From contig SKHR01000129.1 in assembly GCA_007116865.1 (NCBI GenBank), positions 1 to 6,240 of the forward strand: a stretch of DNA of 6,240 bases, read 5' to 3'. The translations under genes and the position numbers were made by a program. This DNA is from Marinospirillum sp. Its GTDB lineage: Bacteria > Pseudomonadota > Gammaproteobacteria > Pseudomonadales > Halomonadaceae. Positions 1 to 5,674 of this stretch are shown piece by piece. How positions within the stretch are numbered: position 1 is the stretch's first letter; the number at the start of each line of letters is the position of its first letter. The notes under the pieces are model-generated. The model worked only from the letters and a program-made list of their open reading frames with translations, was not told the origin of the DNA and did no database searches.

Positions 1-285
1 CTCTTGTCTCTCGACTCAGATGCCCAGTGCCAGATCGCGCGCCAAGTGGTTGCCAAGGGTTGGTCGGTGCGACAAACCGAAGCACAGGTGCGGCATTATT
101 TGAGTGCGCCGACAAAAACCGATCAAAAACCGAAAGATCCGGATTTGGTGCGCCTAGAAAACCATCTACAAGCGCGTATTGGCGCACCCGTGGCGATCCG
201 CCACTCCGCAAAGGGCAAGGGCAAGCTGGAAATTCGCTATAACAGCCTAGAAGAGTTAGATGGTATTTTGCGTCATTTGCAGTGA
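1..285 (+). CDS. parB: ParB/Spo0J chromosome-partitioning protein, C-terminal fragment (5' end outside window)
   Basis: The open frame enters from the left edge in frame 1 and ends at TGA 283-285, leaving 94 codons. ParB is the CTP-dependent clamp that loads at parS sites near the replication origin and acts with the ParA ATPase to segregate chromosomes. The visible part starts in the end of the central helical region (LDSDAQCQIARQVV, then GWSVRQTEAQVRHY). A charged linker rich in K, D and P follows at about residues 35-47. The last ~45 residues form the ParB C-terminal dimerisation domain, ending in the typical pattern KGKLEIRYNSLEELDGIL near the C-terminus. The in-frame TTG at position 4 is not a real start, since ParB proteins are normally about 280-300 aa and this is only the tail. 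The position just upstream of atpI matches the parAB-atp arrangement of many non-enteric gammaproteobacteria. Assignment rests on remembered family pattern and is strengthened by context. Confidence 0.9.
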   Translation, partial: LLSLDSDAQCQIARQVVAKGWSVRQTEAQVRHYLSAPTKTDQKPKDPDLVRLENHLQARIGAPVAIRHSAKGKGKLEIRYNSLEELDGILRHLQ

Positions 286-353
286 AAAACCCTGCATGAG
301 CTTTTGTGTATAGAACCTTGGTCTTAGCCACTGGGATCAAGGGCCTGTGGCGG

Positions 354-382
354 TTGATGCCGGCTGGCTAAGTCTCTATAAT
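354..382 (+). promoter_or_regulatory. Sigma70-type promoter for the atp operon
   Basis: A -35 hexamer TTGATG (354-359, four of six matches to TTGACA) is separated by exactly 17 bp from a perfect -10 hexamer TATAAT (377-382). Transcription would be expected to start near 388-390, giving a leader of about 60 nt before the atpI ATG at 449. It lies in the only large gap upstream of the operon and points the right way. Together these make it the best candidate for the main atp promoter. No start site has been measured here; the call is from sequence only. Confidence 0.75.
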
Positions 383-399
383 CCGAGGGCTTTGAATTC

Positions 400-416
400 A
401 GGCCGCCACCTGGCCT
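400..416 (+). other. Small leader inverted repeat
   Basis: AGGCC (400-404) can pair with GGCCT (412-416) around a 7-nt loop. It would sit in the predicted atp mRNA leader, between the likely transcription start near 388 and the atpI Shine-Dalgarno. It is only 5 bp long and no T-run follows, so it is not a terminator. It may be a modest 5'-end structure or chance. Confidence 0.3.
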
Positions 417-448
417 ACGACTCGGCTGCAAGAGGAACACAACGGAAG

Positions 449-829
449 ATGGCTGAAATTCCCCTTCCGCCGTATCGAAAGCTGCTGGGTTTTCAGTTGC
501 TTGTCTTGGGTGTGCTGGCGTTGTTGCTTGAGTGGGCTTGGTCCGGCAGCGGTTTCTCTGCCCTGCTGGGTGGTCTGATTGCCTGGATTCCCCAAAGTGT
601 TTTTGCTTGGATGGTGTTTCGCCATCGGGGTGCTCGCCGAATGAATCAAAGCGTGCGTGACCTGATGTTAGGCGAAGGACTGAAGTTAGGTTTGACGTTT
701 GTTCTCTTCATCGTGGTTTTTGTTGGAGTGCAACCCTCAAACCCAATTTCACTGATATGTGCTTACTCGGTGGTTTTACTGCTTCACTGGCTGGCTCCCT
801 GGCTGCTGAAACAGAACAAACCGCGTTAA
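449..829 (+). CDS. atpI: ATP synthase assembly protein AtpI (subunit I)
   Basis: This small integral membrane protein of 126 aa is encoded first in the operon. AtpI is not part of the finished enzyme; family work links it to c-ring assembly and stability. Four hydrophobic segments are visible at about residues 12-31, 36-57, 77-94 and 100-120. The family pattern GGLIAWIPQ (41-49) followed by FRHRGAR (57-63) is present, as is the GEGLK motif (75-79). I chose ATG 449 because an AGAGGA Shine-Dalgarno (431-436) precedes it and because MAEIPLPPYRK is a normal short AtpI N-terminus. The frame stays open upstream to a GTG at 347, but that start would precede the predicted promoter's -10 box and add 34 residues with no membrane or family character. 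The atpB start lies 18 nt downstream. Confidence 0.9.
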   Translation: MAEIPLPPYRKLLGFQLLVLGVLALLLEWAWSGSGFSALLGGLIAWIPQSVFAWMVFRHRGARRMNQSVRDLMLGEGLKLGLTFVLFIVVFVGVQPSNPISLICAYSVVLLLHWLAPWLLKQNKPR

Positions 830-847
830 CTTTTTTCGAGGCTGATC

Positions 848-1684
848 ATGGCAGATACACCCGTAGAATATATTCAGCACCACCTTTCGAACCTGACTTT
901 TGGCAAACACCCGGAAATGGGTTGGATGCTGGCAGAAAAGAGCAGCCAGGCAGCCGAAATGGGCTTCTGGGCAATCCATGTGGATACCCTGTTATGGTCG
1001 GTGCTCATGGGCGTATTGTTTCTGTTTGTCTTCAAAAAAGCAGCGAATAAAGCAACGGCAGGGGTGCCCGGAGGGCTGCAAAACTTTGTCGAGATGTGTG
1101 TTGAGTTTGTCGAGGGCATGGTCAAAGAGACCTTCCACGGTAAAAACCCAGTGATCGCTCCTTTGGCACTGACGATTTTTGTGTGGATTTTCCTGATGAA
1201 CAGCCTCAAGTGGCTGCCAGTTGACTGGATTCCTGAGCTGGCCATGGCCACCGGTCTGGTGAACTACTTCAAAATCGTACCAACCACTGACCCCAATGCC
1301 ACTTTTGGTCTGTCGCTGGGTGTTTTCTTCCTGATCATTTTCTATAGCATCAAGGTCAAAGGCGGGCTAGGCTTCATCAAAGAACTGTCTTTCACACCTT
1401 TCAACCACTGGATTTTTATTCCCTTCAACCTGTTCCTGGAAATCCTGGGCCTGTTGACCAAACCAATCAGTTTGGCGCTGCGTCTATTCGGTAACATGTA
1501 CGCCGGTGAAGTGGTCTTCATTTTGATCGCCCTGACCTTTGGTGCGGGCTGGATCATGGGTCTGCTAGGTCTGGGCATGCAGTGGATCTGGGCGGTATTC
1601 CACCTGCTGGTCATTCCATTGCAGGCGTTTATTTTCATGGTATTGACCATTGTGTACCTGAGTGCGGCGCACGAGGATCACTAA
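848..1684 (+). CDS. atpB: F1Fo ATP synthase subunit a
   Basis: Subunit a is the Fo stator protein with the two proton half-channels facing the c ring. The product is 278 aa, against 271 in E. coli. The essential arginine is R212 in LRLFGNMYAGE (E. coli R210), with E221 matching E. coli E219. The last helix carries H252 and Q259 in FHLLVIPLQAFIFMVLTIVY, matching E. coli H245 and Q252. Further conserved blocks are APLALTIFVWIFLMN (104-118) and FNHWIFIPFNL. Hydrophobic helices are visible at about 47-62, 103-120 and 155-170, plus the long C-terminal pair. The opening VEYIQHHLSNL is the standard gammaproteobacterial start. A short GAGG (838-841) lies 6 nt before ATG 848. Relative to E. coli there are about five extra residues in the loop between R212 and H252. 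The gene ends with TAA before a 105-bp gap. Confidence 0.98.
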   Translation: MADTPVEYIQHHLSNLTFGKHPEMGWMLAEKSSQAAEMGFWAIHVDTLLWSVLMGVLFLFVFKKAANKATAGVPGGLQNFVEMCVEFVEGMVKETFHGKNPVIAPLALTIFVWIFLMNSLKWLPVDWIPELAMATGLVNYFKIVPTTDPNATFGLSLGVFFLIIFYSIKVKGGLGFIKELSFTPFNHWIFIPFNLFLEILGLLTKPISLALRLFGNMYAGEVVFILIALTFGAGWIMGLLGLGMQWIWAVFHLLVIPLQAFIFMVLTIVYLSAAHEDH

Positions 1685-1694
1685 GGCTTTACCC

Positions 1695-1720
1695 GGCTAG
1701 GCGGCAGGGGCTGCCTAGCC
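1695..1720 (+). other. Strong intercistronic hairpin between atpB and atpE
   Basis: The arms GGCTAGGC (1695-1702) and GCCTAGCC (1713-1720) pair perfectly. The stem continues inward with G-T, G-C and C-G pairs to a total of 11 bp, closing a 4-nt AGGG loop at 1706-1709. It begins 10 nt after the atpB stop. What follows is A-rich (AGAAACGAG), not a T-run, so it is unlikely to be an intrinsic terminator. Inference: an mRNA stability or processing element separating the atpB message from the heavily translated atpE message. Confidence 0.65.
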
Positions 1721-1732
1721 AGAAACGAGCAG

Positions 1733-1783
1733 TAAATCAATCAACCTTAACTCACCTTCAACCAACCTTAAGTAACTTAGGAG
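1733..1783 (+). promoter_or_regulatory. G-free leader and strong ribosome binding site of atpE
   Basis: Positions 1733-1771 contain no G at all (39 nt) and should be largely unstructured. An AGGAG Shine-Dalgarno (1779-1783) follows, with 6 nt before ATG 1790. The leader includes three spaced copies of ACCTT followed by AA or CAA, at 1744, 1754 and 1765; CAACCTTAA occurs exactly twice (1742-1750, 1763-1771). In E. coli the atpE leader is known to contain a U/A-rich translational enhancer that supports the high synthesis of subunit c. This region looks like a functional counterpart with different sequence, which is an inference. Confidence 0.55.
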
Positions 1784-1789
1784 TCACAC

Positions 1790-2017
1790 ATGGAACTCGT
1801 ATACATCGCTGCTGCAATCATCATCGGCATGGGCGCTCTGGCTACTGGCATTGGCTTTGCTCTGCTGGGCGGTAAGCTGCTGGAGTCGACTGCGCGTCAG
1901 CCTGAGCTGGGTGCACAGCTGCAAACCAAAACCTTCATCATGGCCGGTCTGCTGGACGCGGTACCCATGATCGGTGTTGGTATTGCCATGTACCTCATCT
2001 TTGTTGTTGCGGGTTAA
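1790..2017 (+). CDS. atpE: F1Fo ATP synthase subunit c (proteolipid)
   Basis: Subunit c forms the rotating proton-carrying ring in the membrane. The product is 75 aa (79 in E. coli) and folds as two transmembrane helices, about 4-27 and 48-72, joined by the conserved polar loop ARQP (35-38) that contacts gamma and epsilon. The proton carrier is D56 in GLLDAVPMI, equivalent to E. coli D61. An aspartate followed by alanine, with no glutamate-serine pair, argues for H+ rather than Na+ coupling. The first helix reads ALATGIGFALLGG. At the sites matching E. coli G23, A25, G27 and G29 the residues are A18, G20, G22 and A24, an unusual mix of Gly and Ala in the helix-packing motif. ATG 1790 has an AGGAG site 6 nt upstream. 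Gaps of 105 bp before and 76 bp after set this gene apart from its neighbours. Confidence 0.98.
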   Translation: MELVYIAAAIIIGMGALATGIGFALLGGKLLESTARQPELGAQLQTKTFIMAGLLDAVPMIGVGIAMYLIFVVAG

Positions 2018-2027
2018 GGTTGGCTTC

Positions 2028-2049
2028 AAGGCCGGGTTTTCCCGGTCTT
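2028..2049 (+). other. Intercistronic hairpin between atpE and atpF
   Basis: Arms AAGGCCGGG (2028-2036) and CCCGGTCTT (2041-2049) give a 9-bp stem with one G-T pair and a TTTT loop (2037-2040). It starts 11 nt after the atpE stop. Only a weak T-rich stretch follows (CTTTGTCT), so full termination is unlikely, though partial attenuation is possible. Inference: a 3' stabiliser of the atpE message that raises subunit c output relative to downstream subunits. Confidence 0.65.
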
Positions 2050-2093
2050 TGTCTCCCTGACTACAGCAACACTAAGACAAAAGGTATCGCGTT

Positions 2094-2564
2094 ATGAATA
2101 TGAATTTGACCATTTTGGGTCAGTCAATCGCTTTCGCACTCTTTGTCTGGTTCTGCATGAAGTTTGTATGGCCACCGATTTCCGCGGCCATGCGTGAGCG
2201 CCAGAAAAAGATCGCCGAAGGTCTGGATTCAGCCAGTCGCGCCCAGCGTGATCTGGAATTGGCACAGCAGAAAGCATCAGAAACCCTGCGTGAAGCCAAA
2301 GAGCAGTCTGCTCAGATTCTGGAGCAAGCGAATAAGCGCGCTAACCTGATGATTGAAGAAGCCAAAGAAAAGGCACGTGAAGACGGCGAGCGTCTGATCG
2401 AGTCTGCCAAGGCAGAGATCACTCAGGAGATTAACCGCGCCAAGGACGAGCTACGCAGCCAGATTTCTAGCCTGATCGTTCAAGGAGCAGAGCAAATTCT
2501 TGAGCGCTCTGTGGATGAAAAGGCCCATAGCGAGCTGGTCGACAAACTCGCCAAGCAACTGTAA
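2094..2564 (+). CDS. atpF: F1Fo ATP synthase subunit b
   Basis: Subunit b is the peripheral stalk that links subunit a to delta and alpha and resists rotation; two copies are used per enzyme. The 156-aa product has the same length as E. coli b. One N-terminal membrane helix (about 5-26, ending FCMKFVWPP) is followed by R36. A long, highly charged helix then runs to about residue 125 and would form the right-handed coiled-coil dimer; it includes EQANKRANLMIEEAKEKA. The C-terminal delta-binding part contains GAEQILERSVDEKAHSELVDKLAKQL, very close to the E. coli end. ATG 2094 is preferred over ATG 2100 because AAAAGG (2079-2084) is at proper spacing only from the first, and MNMNLTILGQ aligns with E. 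coli MNLNATILGQ. The next gene starts after only 12 nt, suggesting coupled translation with atpH. Confidence 0.98.
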   Translation: MNMNLTILGQSIAFALFVWFCMKFVWPPISAAMRERQKKIAEGLDSASRAQRDLELAQQKASETLREAKEQSAQILEQANKRANLMIEEAKEKAREDGERLIESAKAEITQEINRAKDELRSQISSLIVQGAEQILERSVDEKAHSELVDKLAKQL

Positions 2565-2576
2565 GCGAGGTGTCAT

Positions 2577-3113
2577 ATGGCTGATAAGAACACACTGGCC
2601 AGGCCCTACGCGAAGGCCGCTTTTGAGTATGCACTAAATGAAGGCAAGTTGGCCGACTGGTCAGCCATGCTTTCAGTGATTGCTGAAGCTGCTTCCAACG
2701 ATCAAGTCAAAGCTTTGTTGGTGAACCCTGGGTTGACCAGTCAAGACAAGGCGGAATTGCTGTTAGAGGTGTGTCAGGCGCGCATCGATGAAAAAGGACA
2801 GAACTTTATTCGCTTGTTGAGTGAAAAAAGCCGTCTGCCTTTGATTCCGGTGATTGCCGAGATCTACGAAGCCTTTAAAGCGGAGCAGGAAAAAACCGTT
2901 GAAGCCCTGGTGCTTTCAGCGTTTGAACTCCAGCCCGAACAGCAAAAACAGCTGGAAGAAGCATTGCGCAACCGACTGAACCGAGCAGTGAATCTCAAGG
3001 TAACAGTCGATAAGCGTCTCATAGGCGGTGTCATTATTCGCACCGGTGACCTGGTGATCGATGGCTCGATTCGCGGCAAGATCGCGAAACTGGCCGAGTC
3101 ATTGAAATCCTGA
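2577..3113 (+). CDS. atpH: F1Fo ATP synthase subunit delta
   Basis: Delta sits on top of F1 and joins the alpha N-termini to the b dimer. The product is 178 aa (177 in E. coli). The N-terminal helical domain begins with the conserved ARPYAKAAFEYA (8-19), and GQNFIRLLSEKSRL follows near residue 80. The C-terminal family signature is LIGGVIIRTGDLVIDGSIRGKI (about 148-169). ATG 2577 is preceded by GAGG (2567-2570) with 6 nt spacing. The gene is close-packed between atpF (12 nt) and atpA (16 nt), which is the normal order in this operon. Nothing appears truncated or shifted. Confidence 0.98.
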   Translation: MADKNTLARPYAKAAFEYALNEGKLADWSAMLSVIAEAASNDQVKALLVNPGLTSQDKAELLLEVCQARIDEKGQNFIRLLSEKSRLPLIPVIAEIYEAFKAEQEKTVEALVLSAFELQPEQQKQLEEALRNRLNRAVNLKVTVDKRLIGGVIIRTGDLVIDGSIRGKIAKLAESLKS

Positions 3114-3129
3114 TTTTGAGGGACAAGGC

Positions 3130-4674
3130 ATGCAGCAACTGAATCCATCCGAGATCAGTGACATCATCAAGAAGCGCATTGGTAACTTGGATGTCACGTC
3201 TAAAGCCCAGAATGAGGGCACCATCGTGAGTGTTGCCGACGGTATCGTGAAAGTTCACGGCCTCGGCGATGTCATGTATGGCGAAATGATTGAATTTGAA
3301 CAAGGCGCCTTTGGTATGGCCCTTAACCTTGAGCGCGACTCTGTCGGCGTGGTGGTTTTGGGTGATTACCTGGGTCTGGCCGAAGGCCAGTCAGCCCGTT
3401 GTACCGGTCGTATTCTGGAAGTCCCTGTTGGTGATGAGCTGCTGGGTCGCGTTGTTGACGCGCTGGGCAACCCCATCGATGGCAAGGGGCCAATCCAGGC
3501 GGCTCAAACCGACGCGGTTGAAAAGGTTGCCCCTGGCGTTATCTGGCGTCAAAGCGTTGATCAGCCCTTGCAAACGGGCTACAAAGCGGTTGACGCCATG
3601 GTTCCGATCGGCCGTGGTCAGCGTGAGTTGATCATCGGTGACCGCCAGATTGGTAAGTCGGCGATCGCGATTGATGCGATCATCAACCAAAAGAACACCG
3701 GTGTTAAGTGTATCTATGTGGCGGTTGGTCAGAAGCAGTCGACCATTGCCAACGTGGTACGCAAGCTGGAAGAGCACGGTGCGCTGGATCACACCATTGT
3801 TGTGGTGGCTTCCGCATCTGAAGCAGCGGCACTGCAGTTCCTGGCGCCCTACTCAGGCTGCACCATGGGTGAGTACTTCCGTGACCGCGGTCAGGACGCA
3901 CTGATTGTTTATGACGATTTGACCAAGCAAGCCTGGGCCTACCGTCAGATTTCTCTGCTGTTGAAGCGCCCACCCGGACGTGAAGCCTATCCTGGTGACG
4001 TTTTCTACCTCCACTCTCGTTTGCTGGAGCGTGCATCACGAGTCAGCGCCGACTACGTTGAGAAGTTCACCAACGGTGAAGTGAAAGGCCAAACCGGTTC
4101 ATTGACCGCGCTGCCAATCATCGAAACCCAAGGCGGTGACGTGTCTGCATTCGTACCGACCAACGTGATCTCGATCACTGACGGTCAGATCTTCGTTGAA
4201 ACCAGCCTGTTCAACTCAGGGATTCGCCCTGCGATGAACGCCGGTATTTCGGTTTCGCGGGTCGGTGGTGCGGCACAGACCAAAATCATCAAGAAGCTCG
4301 GCGGTGGTATCCGTCTGGCCCTGGCTCAGTACCGCGAACTGGCGGCTTTCTCCCAGTTTGCTTCTGACCTTGATGAAGCGACGCGTAAGCAGCTGGAACA
4401 TGGTCAGCGCGTGACTGAACTGATGAAGCAAAATCAGTACAGCCCCATGACCATCGCCGATATGGGTGTTTCACTGTTCGCAGCAGAAAATCACTTCCTG
4501 GATGACATCGAAGTGAAGAAAGTCCTTGCTTTCGAAGCCGCGCTGCACAGCTATATGAATAGCGAGCATGCGGATCTGATGAAGCAAATTAACGAAACGG
4601 GCGATTTCTCTAAAGAAATCGAAGCGGCCCTCAAATCTGCGGTTGAGCAGTTTAAGGCCACTCAGTCCTGGTAA
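3130..4674 (+). CDS. atpA: F1Fo ATP synthase subunit alpha
   Basis: Alpha alternates with beta in the F1 hexamer and carries the non-catalytic nucleotide sites. The product is 514 aa (513 in E. coli) and starts MQQLNPSEISDIIKKRI as expected. The N-terminal beta-barrel domain covers roughly residues 25-95. The P-loop is GDRQIGKS at 170-177, where E. coli has GDRQTGKT. The Walker B region is DALIVYDDLTKQA. The arginine finger is R377 in ISVSRVGGAAQTK (E. coli R376), and the C-terminus is QFKATQSW. GAGGGA (3118-3123) lies 6 nt before ATG 3130. Serine in place of threonine at the end of the P-loop still fits the general Walker A rule. The TAA stop lies inside an inverted repeat that extends into the 64-bp gap before atpG. 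Confidence 0.99.
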   Translation: MQQLNPSEISDIIKKRIGNLDVTSKAQNEGTIVSVADGIVKVHGLGDVMYGEMIEFEQGAFGMALNLERDSVGVVVLGDYLGLAEGQSARCTGRILEVPVGDELLGRVVDALGNPIDGKGPIQAAQTDAVEKVAPGVIWRQSVDQPLQTGYKAVDAMVPIGRGQRELIIGDRQIGKSAIAIDAIINQKNTGVKCIYVAVGQKQSTIANVVRKLEEHGALDHTIVVVASASEAAALQFLAPYSGCTMGEYFRDRGQDALIVYDDLTKQAWAYRQISLLLKRPPGREAYPGDVFYLHSRLLERASRVSADYVEKFTNGEVKGQTGSLTALPIIETQGGDVSAFVPTNVISITDGQIFVETSLFNSGIRPAMNAGISVSRVGGAAQTKIIKKLGGGIRLALAQYRELAAFSQFASDLDEATRKQLEHGQRVTELMKQNQYSPMTIADMGVSLFAAENHFLDDIEVKKVLAFEAALHSYMNSEHADLMKQINETGDFSKEIEAALKSAVEQFKATQSW

Positions 4675-4716
4675 GTGGATCAAGTGACCGCTTAACCGCG
4701 GCCACTTAACCACTTG
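4672..4716 (+). other. Overlapping inverted repeats at the atpA/atpG junction
   Basis: Three pairings compete here. TAAGTGG (4672-4678, including the atpA stop) pairs with CCACTTA (4702-4708). AAGTG plus CCGC (4682-4691) pairs with GCGG plus CACTT (4698-4707), giving 9 bp with one A/C mismatch and a 6-nt loop. CAAGTG (4681-4686) pairs with CACTTG (4711-4716). CTTAACC also occurs twice in direct orientation (4691-4697, 4705-4711). No T-run follows. The second pairing looks the most stable; whether the alternatives matter is inference. Confidence 0.5.
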
Positions 4717-4738
4717 TTGGCAAAAAAGGCGAAAGCGT

Positions 4739-5611
4739 ATGGCAGTCGGAAAAGAGATCCGCTCCCAGATCGGGAGTATCAAAAATACGCAGAAGATTAC
4801 CAGCGCCATGCAAATGGTTGCTGCTTCTAAGATGCGTAAAGCGCAGGATCGCATGGCCGCCAGCCACCCTTATGCCACCCAGATCCGTAAAGTTGTCAGT
4901 CATATTGCAAAATCAACACCGGAATACAAGCACTCTTATATGGTTGAGCGCGATGTCAAACGGGTTGGTTATATCGTGGTCTCTTCTGACCGAGGCCTGT
5001 GTGGGGGTTTGAACATTAACCTGTTCAAAGCCACGGTGCAGGACATCCTCAAGTGGAAGAACCAGGGCGCAGAGGTTGAAGTCTGCGCGATCGGTAGCAA
5101 GGCTGGTGGCTTTTTCCGCCGTTTCGGTGGAAGTCTGGTGGCAGCCAAGAGCGGGCTGGGTGATGCACCTAAGGCCAGTGAGCTGGTCGGGAGCGTCAAG
5201 GTCATGCTGGATGCCTATGAAGAAGGCAGAATCGATCGGCTTTTCGTGGTGTACAACGAGTTCATCAACACCATGAGTCAAAAGCCCTTGATTCGGCAAC
5301 TGTTACCCCTGGAAGCAGAGGCGGCTAAAGACGAAGACAAGAGCAAAGCAACAGGCTGGGATTATTTGTATGAGCCTGATGCCAAGTATCTTTTGGATAA
5401 CCTTTTGATTCGTTATATCGAATCACAGGTTTACCAAGCAGTCGTTGAAAACCTGGCGTGTGAGCAGTCCGCACGGATGGTTGCGATGAAAAGCGCGACC
5501 GATAATGCGGGCAACTTTATTGATGAATTGCAGCTGGTGTATAACAAAGCACGTCAGGCCGCAATCACCCAGGAAATTGCCGAAATTGTAGGCGGAGCTG
5601 CAGCCATCTGA
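4739..5611 (+). CDS. atpG: F1Fo ATP synthase subunit gamma
   Basis: Gamma is the central rotor shaft that couples c-ring rotation to conformational change in the catalytic sites. The product is 290 aa (287 in E. coli). The N-terminal helix reads KEIRSQIGSIKNTQKIT (5-21), with MVAASKMRKAQDRMAAS next. The central Rossmann-like domain contains SSDRGLCGGLN (82-92), with C88 matching the conserved E. coli C87. The C-terminal helix contains SARMVAMKSATDNA and YNKARQAAITQEIAEIVGGAAAI (268-290). AAGG (4726-4729) lies 9 nt before ATG 4739. The gene ends in a tandem TGA TAA (5609-5614). Gaps of 64 and 63 bp isolate it from atpA and atpD, each with a hairpin. Confidence 0.98.
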   Translation: MAVGKEIRSQIGSIKNTQKITSAMQMVAASKMRKAQDRMAASHPYATQIRKVVSHIAKSTPEYKHSYMVERDVKRVGYIVVSSDRGLCGGLNINLFKATVQDILKWKNQGAEVEVCAIGSKAGGFFRRFGGSLVAAKSGLGDAPKASELVGSVKVMLDAYEEGRIDRLFVVYNEFINTMSQKPLIRQLLPLEAEAAKDEDKSKATGWDYLYEPDAKYLLDNLLIRYIESQVYQAVVENLACEQSARMVAMKSATDNAGNFIDELQLVYNKARQAAITQEIAEIVGGAAAI

Positions 5612-5616
5612 TAACG

Positions 5617-5630
5617 GCCCGATTTCGGGC
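5617..5630 (+). other. Short hairpin between atpG and atpD
   Basis: GCCCG (5617-5621) pairs with CGGGC (5626-5630) around an ATTT loop, just after the double stop of atpG. No T-run follows (ATGATGG), so termination is not expected. It is a likely intercistronic mRNA structure. Confidence 0.5.
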
Positions 5631-5640
5631 ATGATGGATA

Positions 5641-5661
5641 GCAGGTTTCATTTGCAGGTTT
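5641..5661 (+). repeat. Direct repeat GCAGGTTT in the atpD leader
   Basis: GCAGGTTT occurs at 5641-5648 and again at 5654-5661, 13 nt apart, immediately before the atpD Shine-Dalgarno AGAGGA (5663-5668). It could be chance, since the copies are only 8 nt long. No function is assigned. Confidence 0.4.
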
Positions 5662-5674
5662 GAGAGGAACCAAG

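Noticed and set aside
305..315. Second promoter with a TATAGA -10 box at 309-314
   Set aside because: I saw no convincing -35 or extended -10 partner, and the TTGATG/TATAAT pair downstream is far better.
347..448. GTG-initiated N-terminal extension of atpI
   Set aside because: It overlaps the predicted promoter, has no family character, and the ATG at 449 has its own Shine-Dalgarno and gives the usual AtpI length.
1..448. parS site or DnaA boxes near parB, expected close to the origin
   Set aside because: Reading for the parS palindrome and for TTATCCACA-like boxes gave no good match in this window.
757..1050. 97-codon + strand frame spanning the atpI/atpB junction
   Set aside because: It overlaps two well-supported genes in another frame, and its translation shows no recognisable domain. 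It is a shadow frame.
2028..2050. Intrinsic terminator after atpE
   Set aside because: The stem is good, but the tail is CTTTGTCT and not a continuous T-run, and essential atp genes continue downstream. At most it gives partial attenuation.
3391..3792. 133-codon - strand frame inside atpA
   Set aside because: It is antisense to highly conserved alpha codons and has no recognisable protein pattern. Long antisense frames are common opposite conserved genes.
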